A DNA stretch of 64,000 bases, from contig CACLTL010000002.1 of the NCBI GenBank assembly GCA_902609855.1, positions 62,001 to 126,000 on the forward strand, read 5' to 3'. The stretch's first letter is position 1, and the number at the start of each line of letters is the position of its first letter. Positions 17,262 to 32,207 of this stretch are shown in pieces. The DNA is from an uncultured Pelagibacteraceae bacterium. Lineage in GTDB: Bacteria; Pseudomonadota; Alphaproteobacteria; Pelagibacterales; Pelagibacteraceae. The notes under the pieces were generated by a model. It was not told where the DNA came from. It searched no databases and was given only the letters and a program-made list of their open reading frames with translations. Both the position numbers and the translations under genes were made by a program.

Positions 17262-19294
17262 ATGAATAATATAGATAACTTAATTAAAAACCTTAACAAA
17301 GAACAAAAAGAAGCAGTGCTAAGCACGGAAGGGCCAAATCTAATTGTTGCTGGTGCCGGTTCAGGAAAAACTAGAGTTTTAACTACAAGACTTATTCATA
17401 TTATCAGTCAAAAGAAAGCTTGGGCTAATCAAATATTATGCGTAACTTTTACTAATAAAGCTGCGAAAGAAATGCAAAATAGAGTTATGCAGTATGTTAA
17501 AGGGAGCACCAATGCAGTACCTTGGCTTGGCACCTTTCATTCTATAAGTGTAAAGTTTTTGAGACGGCACGCTGAAGCTTTGGGATACAAAAGTAATTTT
17601 ACAATTTTAGATACTGATGATCAAAAAAAACTTATAAGAAATATTGTAAAAGGTGAAGATTTAGATGCAAAAAAATTCTCTCCTCAATTAATTATGTATC
17701 ATATTGATCAGTGGAAAAATAAAGGTCTTCTTCCAAAAAATGTTAAATTAGAAAAATCGAGCTCTATATTAAAATCAATTTTAAAAGTTTATGAGATTTA
17801 TCAAGATAAAACAAAAGATCTCAATGCATTTGACTTTGGTGATTTAATTTTATTTTGTGTAAAACTTTTTGAGGAGCACAAAGATATAAGGGAAATTTAC
17901 CAAAAAAATTTTAAATATATTTTAGTAGATGAATTTCAAGATACTAACTTTATACAAAACAAATGGTTAAATTTGCTGGTCAACGAAAATGAAAATATTT
18001 GTTGTGTTGGTGATGATGATCAATCAATCTATAGCTGGAGAGGAGCTGAAATTAAGAATTTTCTGACTTTTGACCAAATTTATAAAAATTGTAAAGTGTT
18101 TAAACTTGAGCAAAACTACCGTTCAACAAAAAATATTTTAGAAACTGCTTCTGCTTTAATTTCAAATAATTCAAGTAGAGTTGGTAAAAAATTATGGTCT
18201 TCATCTAATCAAGGAGAAACAGTAAAACTCAATTGTTATAGAACTGGTAAGGAAGAGGCTCAAGGTATCAGTGATATAATAGAGCAAAGAATAAAAAAAA
18301 AATATTCTTTAAATGATGTGTCAATATTGGTTAGAGCAATATATCAGACAAGGGAATTTGAAGAAAGATTTCTTCAAGTTGGAATTGGATATCGAGTCTT
18401 AGGTGGAATAAAGTTTTACGAGAGAGCAGAAATTAAAGATGCTGTATCTTATCTAAGAATTATAAATCAAAAATTTGATGATTTGGCTCTAGAAAGAGTA
18501 ATTGGTGTGCCTAAAAAAGGTATCGGTGAAAGCACACTAAACCAAATATATACTTTTGGCAAAGCTAATAAGCTATGTCTAGAAGACTCAATTTTAAAAT
18601 TAATAGAGAAAGATAATTTAAAACCGAAAGTTAAAACTATTCTCAGCCAGTTAATAAACATGATACAAAAATGGCGAAAAGACTCCTTGAACATGAAACA
18701 TTTTGATTTATTAAAATTAATTCTAGATGAGTCTGGTTACTCCTCAATGTTAAAAAACAAAAAGGATTTAGAAAATGAAAATAGATTAGAAAACTTAAAA
18801 GAACTTTTAAGAGCTATGCAGGATTATGATAACTTACAGAGTTTTTTAGAACATGTCGCTTTAGCTACATCGATTGATCAAGAGTGGGAAGGAGCAAAGA
18901 TAAATTTAATGACGATGCATGCCGCTAAAGGTCTAGAGTTTGATGTTGTATTTTTACCAGGATGGGAAGAGGGTTTATTTCCTCATCAAAAATCTTTGGA
19001 AGAAAAAGGTGATTTTGCTTTGGAAGAAGAAAGAAGGTTGGCTTATGTTGGGATTACAAGAGCAAAAAAAGAGGCTTATTTGTCATTTGCTATGAAAAGA
19101 GCTTATCATGGAGATTGGATGGATGCTTTACCATCAAGATTTATTAATGAGATACCAGATGAAAGTGTAGAAAAAAATGAAATAGGTTTAAGTGAAAATG
19201 ACGATTTTGAATTCAATCAAGATAATTCGATTGAATTTGACGAAGAATATAGAAGTCCTGGGTGGGATAGGTACAAAAAAAATAAAATGTTAAA

Positions 19295-19307
<13 letters not shown>
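17262..19307 (+). CDS. uvrD: UvrD/PcrA-type superfamily 1 DNA helicase
   Basis: The 681 aa protein shows the SF1A helicase motifs in order: Q-motif LNKEQKEAVL, Walker A AGAGSGKTRVL, Ia VTFTNKAAKEM, II VDEFQDTN, III GDDDQSIYSWRGA, IV EQNYRST, V MTMHAAKGLEFD and VI VGITRAKKEAYL. It unwinds DNA 3'-5' in mismatch and nucleotide excision repair, which fits uvrB and uvrC elsewhere in the window. It is slightly shorter than E. coli UvrD. The 3' end overlaps pepP by 13 bases. Confidence 0.94.
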
Positions 19308-23880
<4,573 letters not shown>

Positions 23881-23928
23881 GATTTAATTAATATCAGATA
23901 TTTATAAAAATAATATTTAAATATTATT

Positions 23929-24855
23929 TTATGCGTTAACAGCTATTTTTTCTAATTCTTCCGAATGGAATTTTTTTGATAATTTAAACTCTTTAAGCTC
24001 AACAGCTTTAAAAGCTGCTTTTGATGCAAAAATTTTTCTTAAAAATAAATTTGTAAGTTCGTGGCCCCCCTGATAACAATTCACCTTACCTATAATTCTG
24101 TGCCCAGACAATAAAAAATCTCCAGCTAAATCCAAAATTTTATGATTTACAAATTCCTTTTCATTTCTAAGGCCACCTTCATTTAAAACTTTTTCATCTT
24201 TAACAACCACTGCATTTTCTAAAGATCCGCCTTTAGCTAGTCCAATCTTTTTAATTTTTTCAATATCTTCAAATAAACAAAATGTTCTTGAACTTGATAC
24301 TTCTTCTAAATTATCCAATTGAAAATCAATTGTATTTTTTTGCTTTCCAATAATTTTATTATTGTAATTAAGTTGAAAATTTACTTCTAACGATGACTTA
24401 TTTGGTTCAATTGAAATTTTTCTCTGTCCATCTTTCAATTCTACTTTGTTAGAAATTTTTAAAAATTTTCTTTTTTTATTCTGTTCAATTAATTCAATTT
24501 TTTCAAAAGCATTTAAAAAATCTTTTGAAGAACCATCCATAATAGGAACTTCTTCATTATCAATTTCAACTATGGCATTATCAATTCCAAAAATATAAAA
24601 AGCTGCTAATAAGTGTTCAACTGTTGAAATTTTAACCCCATAATCATTTTCCAATGTAGTGCATAATTTTGCTGAAGAAACATTCTTAAAATTTGCTTTT
24701 ATTAAATTATTTTTGTTTAAATCAACTCTTTTGAAAACAATACCGTTATCCTCATTTGCTGGAAAAATACTCAAGGTTGACCTTTGACCTGAATGCAAGC
24801 CTATGCCAGTAAATTTTACTTCTTTAGACAAAGTTTTTTGATATATATCGTACAT
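23929..24855 (-). CDS. lpxC: UDP-3-O-acyl-GlcNAc deacetylase LpxC
   Basis: The 308 aa enzyme catalyses the committed step of lipid A synthesis. The motifs are all visible: KEVKFTGIGLHSGQ, the zinc-binding STVEHLLAAFYIFGIDN, FVNHKILDLAGDFLL (second zinc site), and HELTN near the C-terminus. Its presence shows that the cell makes lipid A. It follows ftsA after 67 bases, the position where ftsZ normally sits in this cluster. Confidence 0.96.
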   Translation of the reverse strand: MYDIYQKTLSKEVKFTGIGLHSGQRSTLSIFPANEDNGIVFKRVDLNKNNLIKANFKNVSSAKLCTTLENDYGVKISTVEHLLAAFYIFGIDNAIVEIDNEEVPIMDGSSKDFLNAFEKIELIEQNKKRKFLKISNKVELKDGQRKISIEPNKSSLEVNFQLNYNNKIIGKQKNTIDFQLDNLEEVSSSRTFCLFEDIEKIKKIGLAKGGSLENAVVVKDEKVLNEGGLRNEKEFVNHKILDLAGDFLLSGHRIIGKVNCYQGGHELTNLFLRKIFASKAAFKAVELKEFKLSKKFHSEELEKIAVNA

Positions 24856-24922
24856 CGACAGTTGTTATACTTGAGAGATATTTAAAATTTAAAACAACTA
24901 ATGTTTCTAAAAAAAACAATAA

Positions 24923-26119
24923 TTACCCAAAAATAGCATCAAAAAACCTTGCAATAAGGGATTTTTTGAAATGAGTAATTGGAATTGCTTCCTTTTTCCA
25001 ACCAAAATGGACAATTTCATTAGCGGTGTTCAATATATTTTCGACTGGAAAATAACTTAAAAACCTCACTTCTTTGTTATTAGTATTAGAAAAAGCAATT
25101 TCGAAAACATTTTTTAAACTTTTAGCTAGCCATTTAGTGTTGATTTCAAGAAATATTATTTTTGAGTGTTGATTATAATGACTTAAATTTATATTTTTAT
25201 GAATTATCAGCTCAGAAATTTCTTGAATTCTTGCAAAAGAAATTTCGTATATTAGTTTTTTTTTTATTTTTCTGTAACTGTCTTCAACAAAAAATTCCTT
25301 TTCTATTAGTTCGTCATCATGAATGTCGCTTTTATAAATACTATTTTCTAAAATTTTTTTCACAGTATTCATTTTTAATGAGGTGATTTTAGAAACATCT
25401 TTTAATATAATATCACTTCCAAATTCAAAGTTCTGATCAAATTTAAGAGAATTATTCTCAAAATAAAAGATTTTTGATTTATCTTTTCCAATTTGAATGT
25501 GAAAAAAAGTTTCAATATTTTTACTATTTTTTATTAAATGCACCCCTTTTATAAAACTTTTATGAACAATTTTTTTTATCTTTAAATTACATTTATCTAA
25601 AATATTTTTAAGGTTCTTATAATCATTTTGATTTATTAAAATAAATGAGAGTTCATGTGAGTAAAAATCACCAAATAAACCTATTGGCAAATTATCGATT
25701 TTTTTATTATCTAAATAAAATTTAGAGTTAAATATATGTAATATAGTTTTTTTTGAGTCAATTTCATTTATGTAAGATTTTAATGTGTTTAAAATATAAG
25801 TAATATTTTCCCTTAAAACCTGAGATCCATTTAATTTTTTAAAACCTGTCAGATTTATAAATGTAGGGTCAAAATTATCTATTATTAAAATTAATTCTTT
25901 GAACGTATAATTTAATTTCTGTTCAACAAGGTAAATATTTTTCTTAATTAGATCTGAAATCTGATCCAAATTAGAAATTCTATTATCATGAAAACCGATT
26001 AAGGGGGTTTCTAACTCGTAAATTATTTTGGAACTATTGTCCTGATTTACTTCTAAAACAGAAAAAACCAAATTTAAATTATTAATTTCTAAGTATAATG
26101 TAGGTGAAAAATTTTTCAT
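24923..26119 (-). CDS. ftsA: Divergent FtsA-like cell-division protein
   Basis: This 398 aa ORF sits between ftsQ and lpxC and ends in an amphipathic tail (KKSLIARFFDAIFG) like the FtsA membrane-targeting helix. The actin-fold ATP motifs are poorly kept. The N-terminal DIGTSK-like loop reads LYLEINNLNLVF, and the DIGGGTTD-like phosphate-2 loop appears as HIQIGKDKSKI. The ftsA assignment rests on position, size and tail. FtsA tethers FtsZ to the membrane. ATP binding may be lost or strongly altered here. Confidence 0.75.
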   Translation of the reverse strand: MKNFSPTLYLEINNLNLVFSVLEVNQDNSSKIIYELETPLIGFHDNRISNLDQISDLIKKNIYLVEQKLNYTFKELILIIDNFDPTFINLTGFKKLNGSQVLRENITYILNTLKSYINEIDSKKTILHIFNSKFYLDNKKIDNLPIGLFGDFYSHELSFILINQNDYKNLKNILDKCNLKIKKIVHKSFIKGVHLIKNSKNIETFFHIQIGKDKSKIFYFENNSLKFDQNFEFGSDIILKDVSKITSLKMNTVKKILENSIYKSDIHDDELIEKEFFVEDSYRKIKKKLIYEISFARIQEISELIIHKNINLSHYNQHSKIIFLEINTKWLAKSLKNVFEIAFSNTNNKEVRFLSYFPVENILNTANEIVHFGWKKEAIPITHFKKSLIARFFDAIFG

Positions 26120-26122
26120 TTT

Positions 26123-26779
26123 TTATTTTAAAATAAGTTGATTATCTATTCTATAATCAAATACCTCATATTTTTTAAAACTATTTTTCTCTCTTAATTT
26201 TAAATAATTTTTAATATTTTCTAAGTACTTTTTTGAATTTAATTTAATAACTTTTTTGTTAATAGTTTCCAGATCCCACCTTTGACTTTCATAAAATGTA
26301 TACTTTTTTATCAAATTAAATGGGAAATCTATTTTTTGTAAATTTTTATAGAAAATTTCAAATTTTTCCTTATTACCAAAAACATATGGAAGATTTTGAT
26401 ATTCTTTAATATTCTCATATTCGATTAGTTCAATTTTTTCACTTAAATAAAATTTTTCTTTTTTATTTACTAAAATTGCTATTGGTTTTTTCTCAAATAT
26501 CTTGATTTTTAAAGTATTTGGATATTTTTTTTTGATACTAAATCTATCGATAAAATCATTTTGCATAAGTGCAGTTTCAATATCTTTATTGTCAATGAAC
26601 ATTAAATTTTCATTGTAAATTGGGACTAAAAGTTTTTTAATATCTTTGTCTTTTAATAAGAAATTATTATCTATAATTATTTTATTTATGTTAAATTTAA
26701 TAATCGTTATTTTTTCTTTAAATGTGATCGTTGAAAGTAAAAAAAATAAAAATAAAGAAATTAATAACCGATTTTTCAT
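26123..26779 (-). CDS. ftsQ: Divisome protein FtsQ
   Basis: The 218 aa protein has one N-terminal membrane helix (about residues 5-21), then a POTRA-like domain (INKIIIDNNFLLKDKDIKKLL, with IEKKYP-like KKKYPNTLKIKIFEKKPIAI). Sequence similarity is weak, as usual for FtsQ, but topology, the KKYP..L.I.I.E..P.A pattern and position between ddl and ftsA are convincing. It links FtsL/B and FtsI to the divisome. It overlaps ddl by four bases. Confidence 0.88.
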   Translation of the reverse strand: MKNRLLISLFLFFLLSTITFKEKITIIKFNINKIIIDNNFLLKDKDIKKLLVPIYNENLMFIDNKDIETALMQNDFIDRFSIKKKYPNTLKIKIFEKKPIAILVNKKEKFYLSEKIELIEYENIKEYQNLPYVFGNKEKFEIFYKNLQKIDFPFNLIKKYTFYESQRWDLETINKKVIKLNSKKYLENIKNYLKLREKNSFKKYEVFDYRIDNQLILK

Positions 26780-27717
26780 CTATTAATACTTGCGTCTAAT
26801 AGAATTTTCTCAACCAAATTTTCAAAAGATAAACCTTTAAAATTCGCAATTTCTGGCACCAAGGAAAGACTGGTCATACCGGGTTGAGTATTAATTTCTA
26901 ATAAATAAAAGTTATTATTATAAAATTTAAAATCTGATCTTGTGACACCTCTACAGTTCAAAACTCTATGGGCTTTTTTTGCAATTTTTAAAACTTCAAA
27001 ATATTTTTTTTTAGCTAATCTTGCTGGCATAATATGTTTTGTCTTTGCTTTTCTTGTATATTTTGCTTTATAGTCATAAAATAACCGTTTAGGAACTAAT
27101 TCAATTGCACCAAGCGAATTTCCATTGATAACAGCAACTTGTATTTCCTGGCCTCCAATATATTCTTCAAAAATTAATTCATTGTATTTTTTGAATAAGT
27201 CTTCGGTTGACTTAATTAGTTTTTGCTTATTTTTAGAAATCTTTACGCCTAAACTGGAACCTTCATTAACTGGTTTAACGACTATTGGAAATTTCAATTT
27301 TTTTTCTCTTATTTGTTTTCCTATTATATTTTTTTTAAAATTTAATTTTTTAATTGAAAAATATTTTGGTGTTTTAATCTTATTTTTAATAAATATTTCT
27401 TTAGAAAAGATTTTGTTCATTGCATTGAAAGAGGAAATAACTCCTGAGTGAGTGTATGGAATTTTTAGATATTCAAAATAACTTTGTGCAACACCATCTT
27501 CTCCATCTCTTCCATGTAGAGCGTTAAAAATAACATCTACTCTATTTTTTTTAATTAAATTATAGTTATTTAATTTTGGGTCAAAAGTCTGAATTTTGTA
27601 TCCTTTCTTTTTTAAAGCTTTAATGCAGGCTCTGCCGCTCTCTAAACTTACGGCTCTTTCACCTGATTCTCCGCCTAAAACTACTAAAATATTTTTAAAT
27701 TTTTTTTTATTCACCAA
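26776..27717 (-). CDS. ddl: D-alanine-D-alanine ligase
   Basis: This 313 aa ATP-grasp enzyme makes D-Ala-D-Ala for peptidoglycan. Motifs include VLGGESGERAVSLESG, NALHGRDGEDG, FPIVVKPVNEGSSLGV and the C-terminal LLEINTQPGMTSLSLVPEIA. The size and the murB-ddl-ftsQ context match DdlB. It overlaps murB by 11 bases and ftsQ by 4. Confidence 0.96.
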   Translation of the reverse strand: MVNKKKFKNILVVLGGESGERAVSLESGRACIKALKKKGYKIQTFDPKLNNYNLIKKNRVDVIFNALHGRDGEDGVAQSYFEYLKIPYTHSGVISSFNAMNKIFSKEIFIKNKIKTPKYFSIKKLNFKKNIIGKQIREKKLKFPIVVKPVNEGSSLGVKISKNKQKLIKSTEDLFKKYNELIFEEYIGGQEIQVAVINGNSLGAIELVPKRLFYDYKAKYTRKAKTKHIMPARLAKKKYFEVLKIAKKAHRVLNCRGVTRSDFKFYNNNFYLLEINTQPGMTSLSLVPEIANFKGLSFENLVEKILLDASINR

Positions 27718-28612
27718 TAATTTTAATCTCTAACTCTAAATTTACTCCTGTTTTTTCAAAAACTCTATTTTTAACTTTGTTAATTAAATTTTCTATATCT
27801 AATGATTTAGCGTTACCCTCATTTACAAAAAAATTACAATGCTTTTGTGAAATTCTTGCGTCTCCTTCGCTAAAGTTTTCGCATTCAGCTTCTTTAATAA
27901 GCATCCAAGCTTTTTTATCTTTGCTTAAATTTTTAAAGGTACTACCGCAAGTTTTAACTTGACTCGGTTGTGATTTTTTTTTTTTATTTACTAAATCAAA
28001 TTGTTTTTTTTCTATTATCTCTTTTTTATCTGGTGAACCTTTAAATTTTGCTGAAATTACAATTAAATTTTCAGATAAATTATTTCCTCTATAAAAGAAA
28101 TTTATATCTTCTTTTTTTATTTCAAATTCTGATAGCTCATTTTTATCTATAACTTTAATTGATAATAAAATGTTTGATATTTCGTTGCCATAACAACCAC
28201 TATTCATCATAATTGCTCCCCCTATTGATCCTGGAATACATGACAAAAACTCAAAATTACCTAAATTATTATCTCTTGCAAAATTAGAAACCTTTCGATC
28301 AAGAGTTGCAGCACCAACTTCAATTATATTTTTATCAACCATTTTAACAAATGAAAATCCTTGTCCGAGTTTTATAACAACACCTTTTACTCCATTGTCT
28401 CTAAATAATGTATTTGAACCTGCTCCTAAAATAGTTGTTTTTATTTTTTTATTTTTTAAATCAGAAAGAAATTCAATTAATTGATTTTTATCCTTAGCTT
28501 TAAAAAAATATTCAGCATTTCCACCTAGATTAAACCAGCTATAATTGGAAAGATTGACACCTTCTTTCAAGTGATCTTTAAATTTATTAAAAAAATTAAT
28601 ATCTAGAGTCAT
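27707..28612 (-). CDS. murB: UDP-N-acetylenolpyruvoylglucosamine reductase
   Basis: This 301 aa FAD enzyme reduces UDP-GlcNAc-enolpyruvate to UDP-MurNAc. Motifs are YSWFNLGGNAEYFFKA, TTILGAGSNTLFRD (FAD site), FEFLSCIPGSIGGAIMMNSG and CGSTFKN (the catalytic Ser region). The short type II-like form fits many alphaproteobacteria. It overlaps murC by four bases. Confidence 0.96.
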   Translation of the reverse strand: MTLDINFFNKFKDHLKEGVNLSNYSWFNLGGNAEYFFKAKDKNQLIEFLSDLKNKKIKTTILGAGSNTLFRDNGVKGVVIKLGQGFSFVKMVDKNIIEVGAATLDRKVSNFARDNNLGNFEFLSCIPGSIGGAIMMNSGCYGNEISNILLSIKVIDKNELSEFEIKKEDINFFYRGNNLSENLIVISAKFKGSPDKKEIIEKKQFDLVNKKKKSQPSQVKTCGSTFKNLSKDKKAWMLIKEAECENFSEGDARISQKHCNFFVNEGNAKSLDIENLINKVKNRVFEKTGVNLELEIKIIGE

Positions 28613-30006
28613 AATGTGAATTTAAGTCCTGACATCCATTTTGAAATTAATCCCGCTCCCATTCCAATTATTATCTCATTTTTAAAAAGATTTTTTTTAA
28701 AATATTTTTGTAACTCATTCTCATTTCTTACAATTATCACTTGAGTTTTTGAATTTGTAGATATCAAATTAGCAAATTTAATTAAGTCAAATCTTAAGTT
28801 TTTTCTTTCACCAGCGGCATATAATGGGCAAACAATTACTAAACTTGATTTAGAAAAACACCTAGAAAATTCTTTTTTCAGAGACAAAACTCTAGAATAT
28901 CTATGAGGTTCAAAAACGCTTATAATTTTTCTTCTTGAATTTACTTTATGAACACTCTCTAAAATGGATTTTATTTCTGTAGGATGATGTGCATAGTCAT
29001 CATAAAAATCATTATTATTTTTTGAAAATACCTTGGTCATTCGTCTTTGAACCCCAGAAAAATTTTTTAATGATTTTTTAACTTTATTCATATTGGCGCC
29101 AAGGTTTAAACAAACAATAAATGCGGCTGCAGCATTAAGTACATTGTGTTTGCCAAGTAATTTTACATTGATATTTTTTATTTTTTTTTGTTTTTTGTTT
29201 TTGTTTTTATAAGTTAAATCAAAAGTAGTGCTATCAAAAAAATATCTTATTTTTTTTATTTGGTAATCTGCTTTTTTATTTTCCCCATAAGTTAAAATAT
29301 TTTTATTTTTAATTTTATTTAATATCTTTCTGATATTTTTGTTGTCACTACATATAATTGCTTTTCCTGTTGGTGGTGTTTTATTAATAAAATTAATAAA
29401 AGAGTTTTCTAAGTTTTTATAATTTTTATAATAATCTAAATGTTCGTAATCAATATTAGTAACAATAGAGTAATTAATAGGCAGTTTTAAAAAACTTCCA
29501 TCTGACTCGTCAGCCTCTAATATTGCCCAGTCCCCTTTTCCAAGTTTTGCATTACTCTTAAATGAATTTATAACACCACCGTTTACAATAGTCGGATCTA
29601 ATTTTTGATCAGATAAAATTTTAGCCACAAGAGAGGTGGTGGTTGTTTTTCCGTGAGAACCTGTAATTATAATATTTTTCTTAAGAGAAACAACGTCAGC
29701 TAAAATTTCAGCTCTTGAGTAAATTGGTATTTTTTTTTTAATAGCTTTCTTTAACTCAATGTTATTTTTCTTAATAGCTGACGACTTTACTAAAATTGTT
29801 GCTTTTTTAACATTGCCAGAAGAATGACCTATGAATACTTTTATCCCACATCTAGTACAACTTGTAGTATTTTTGTTTTTGTTTTGATCACTACCTTGAA
29901 CTTTAAATCCCATATTTTTCATGATTTGAGCAAGGCCACTCATGCCTATACCTCCAATACCAACAAAATGGATAATATCTTTTTGACCTAAATTAATTTT
30001 TTTCAT
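28609..30006 (-). CDS. murC: UDP-N-acetylmuramate-L-alanine ligase
   Basis: This 465 aa Mur ligase adds L-Ala to UDP-MurNAc. It begins with the MurC N-domain (IHFVGIGGIGMSGLAQIMKN), then the ATP loop ITGSHGKTTTTSL and the ILEADESDGSFL motif, and ends with a Mur C-domain containing YDDYAHHPTEIKSIL. It overlaps murG by 14 bases and murB by 4, so all are in one transcript. Confidence 0.97.
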   Translation of the reverse strand: MKKINLGQKDIIHFVGIGGIGMSGLAQIMKNMGFKVQGSDQNKNKNTTSCTRCGIKVFIGHSSGNVKKATILVKSSAIKKNNIELKKAIKKKIPIYSRAEILADVVSLKKNIIITGSHGKTTTTSLVAKILSDQKLDPTIVNGGVINSFKSNAKLGKGDWAILEADESDGSFLKLPINYSIVTNIDYEHLDYYKNYKNLENSFINFINKTPPTGKAIICSDNKNIRKILNKIKNKNILTYGENKKADYQIKKIRYFFDSTTFDLTYKNKNKKQKKIKNINVKLLGKHNVLNAAAAFIVCLNLGANMNKVKKSLKNFSGVQRRMTKVFSKNNNDFYDDYAHHPTEIKSILESVHKVNSRRKIISVFEPHRYSRVLSLKKEFSRCFSKSSLVIVCPLYAAGERKNLRFDLIKFANLISTNSKTQVIIVRNENELQKYFKKNLFKNEIIIGMGAGLISKWMSGLKFTL

Positions 30007-31087
30007 TAATTATTTTTTTTATCTCCACATTAATATTTCTAAAGATATCTTTGTCAGAATATTGTCTTTGATTTAACAATATTTTTTCTATCTGTGATTT
30101 ATCTTTAAAAATTGATTTGATAAGATGATGCAATTTATCTTTTATATCTTTTTCTTGTAAGAAATATCCATAGCCTTTTTTCGAATAAAACTGTGCATTT
30201 TTATGTTGGTGATTATCTGCAGACGAAGGTAAAGGTATTGAGATAAAAGGAATTTTTCTATTTAATAATTCACCTAAAACTGATGCACCAGAGCGAGTGA
30301 TTACTAAATTGGCTTTTGAATAATATTCTATTATGTCTGCTTTAAAATTAAATAACTCAAAACTAATGTTATTTTGTTTATAAAAGTTTGAAAGCATGTC
30401 ATTCTGATTTTTTAAACATTGTTGGTAAACTTTTAATGAAAATTCAGAATTATTTAGTTTTTTAAATATTTGAGGCAATTCTTCAGCAAATATTCTTGCC
30501 GCTTGACTTCCGCCTAAAACTAGAATTTTCATATTATCAAATTTTTCAATTTTATCGTAAGAAATTTTAGTATTGATTATTTCCTCCCTTACTATATTTC
30601 CAATCTCATAAATCTTATCATTATACTTTTCTGAGATACCTTCCAGGTCTTTGTAAGAGACGAATATCTTTTTTGCAAAAGGCAATAAATATTTATTAGC
30701 CTTTCCAATAATTAAGTTATTTTCGTAAATGATAAAATTTATTCTTAATATTTTCGCAGCTATACAAACTGGAAATGATGAATACCCTCCCATACCGAAA
30801 ACAATAAAAGGTCTAAAAATTAATAAAAAGAAGAAAGATTTTATGGTTGAAAAAAATATAGCAATTACTGAAAATAATAACTTAAAAATATTTTTTTTTA
30901 TTAAAGGAGAGCTTGGTATATTTATTAAATCAAATTTTTTATAATCTTTTAAATATTTTAACCCTCTTTTATCTAAGGTTAATTTTACCTCATAATCGTT
31001 TTTAATTAAATAATTTGCTAAACTATATGCCGGAAAAACATGTCCCCCTGTTCCTCCAGTTGCAATTAATATTTTTTTTTTAGTCAT
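29993..31087 (-). CDS. murG: UDP-GlcNAc:lipid I N-acetylglucosaminyltransferase MurG
   Basis: The 364 aa GT28 enzyme converts lipid I to lipid II at the inner face of the membrane. The N-terminal loop ATGGTGGHVFPAYSLA, the GMGGYSSFP motif and the C-terminal RSGASVLGELLNRKIPFISIPLPSSADNH (donor site; shown in the sequence around 30200-30300) are typical. It overlaps ftsW by 8 bases and murC by 14. Confidence 0.96.
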   Translation of the reverse strand: MTKKKILIATGGTGGHVFPAYSLANYLIKNDYEVKLTLDKRGLKYLKDYKKFDLINIPSSPLIKKNIFKLLFSVIAIFFSTIKSFFFLLIFRPFIVFGMGGYSSFPVCIAAKILRINFIIYENNLIIGKANKYLLPFAKKIFVSYKDLEGISEKYNDKIYEIGNIVREEIINTKISYDKIEKFDNMKILVLGGSQAARIFAEELPQIFKKLNNSEFSLKVYQQCLKNQNDMLSNFYKQNNISFELFNFKADIIEYYSKANLVITRSGASVLGELLNRKIPFISIPLPSSADNHQHKNAQFYSKKGYGYFLQEKDIKDKLHHLIKSIFKDKSQIEKILLNQRQYSDKDIFRNINVEIKKIINEKN

Positions 31088-32207
31088 AGAGATAACTTTT
31101 ATTCTTAGTATAATTTAAAACTAGACCTGCCAAAATTGAACTTCCAATAAGTGATGACCCTCCATAGCTCAAAAAAGGTAATGTCATTCCAGTTGTTGGC
31201 AATAGGTTAGTATTAACACCTGCGTGAATGAATGTTTGAAATATCAACATTGTAGCTAAACTACTCAGAGAAATTTTAAGGAATTGATTGTCTTGATTAA
31301 AACAATTTTTAATAATTCTAAATGAAATATACAAAAAAATAAGTAATATCATAATTGAAACTATAGAACCGAATTCCTCAGAAATTACAGCTATAACATA
31401 ATCTGTGTGAGCTTCAGGAACACTTTCTTTTAATATTCCCTCTCCCATTCCTTGTCCTGTCAATCCACCTAGTTTAATCGCATCAAGTGCTGAGGTAGAT
31501 TGAAATTTGTCTCCTTGACCTGGGTCAATAAAATTAATTAATCTGTTAATTATATATCCGAATTTTTCTGGTAGAAGAAATAACAAAGAACTTAGAGATA
31601 ATATAAAAATTGATAAAAAAATAATCATGTAACCAATGCTCACCCCAGAAATAAAAACAGTTGCTATCCAAGTTCCTACTAATAATATTGTTTGGCCTAA
31701 ATCTGGTTGGTCAACAAGTAAAATTATAACTGAGCCCAATATTAAAAAACTTAAGATATATTTGATTTGTGAGTCTTTAAACTTTTCTGAAGTTAATATT
31801 TTTACTGTCATTAGTATGAAAAATGGTTTTAATATTTCGATAGGTTGTAATCTAAAAAAATAAAGGTCAATCCAACGCTTGGCTCCTTTAACTTCTACTC
31901 CATATATTGGAACTATAGCTAAAAAAATAAACGACAAAACAAATAAAGGCGTTACAAGATTAGCTAACAATTCAGTTTTAATTAACGAAATAAATATCAT
32001 TATTAATATTGCTATAAATGTAAAAATAAGATGTTTCGTAAAAAAGAAATAAAAGTCTTTATTAAGCCTTTCACCTGCAAGAGAAGATGTTGATGAAAAT
32101 GAAAAAAATAATCCTAAAAAAAATAAAATAAAAAAACATATTAAAATTTTTTTATCTATACTTCTCCAATAGGTAAGAAAATAAAATTTAATAAAATTTT
32201 CTTGCAT
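31080..32207 (-). CDS. ftsW: Septal peptidoglycan glycosyltransferase FtsW (SEDS family)
   Basis: This 375 aa protein has about ten membrane helices. SEDS-family motifs include VKGAKRWIDLYFFRLQPIE, VDQPDLGQTILL, GQGMGEGILKESVPEAHTDY and the C-terminal TTGMTLPFLSYGGSSLIGS. It polymerises lipid II at the septum together with FtsI. The position between murD (20-base overlap) and murG is standard. Confidence 0.96.
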   Translation of the reverse strand: MQENFIKFYFLTYWRSIDKKILICFFILFFLGLFFSFSSTSSLAGERLNKDFYFFFTKHLIFTFIAILIMIFISLIKTELLANLVTPLFVLSFIFLAIVPIYGVEVKGAKRWIDLYFFRLQPIEILKPFFILMTVKILTSEKFKDSQIKYILSFLILGSVIILLVDQPDLGQTILLVGTWIATVFISGVSIGYMIIFLSIFILSLSSLLFLLPEKFGYIINRLINFIDPGQGDKFQSTSALDAIKLGGLTGQGMGEGILKESVPEAHTDYVIAVISEEFGSIVSIMILLIFLYISFRIIKNCFNQDNQFLKISLSSLATMLIFQTFIHAGVNTNLLPTTGMTLPFLSYGGSSLIGSSILAGLVLNYTKNKSYLYD

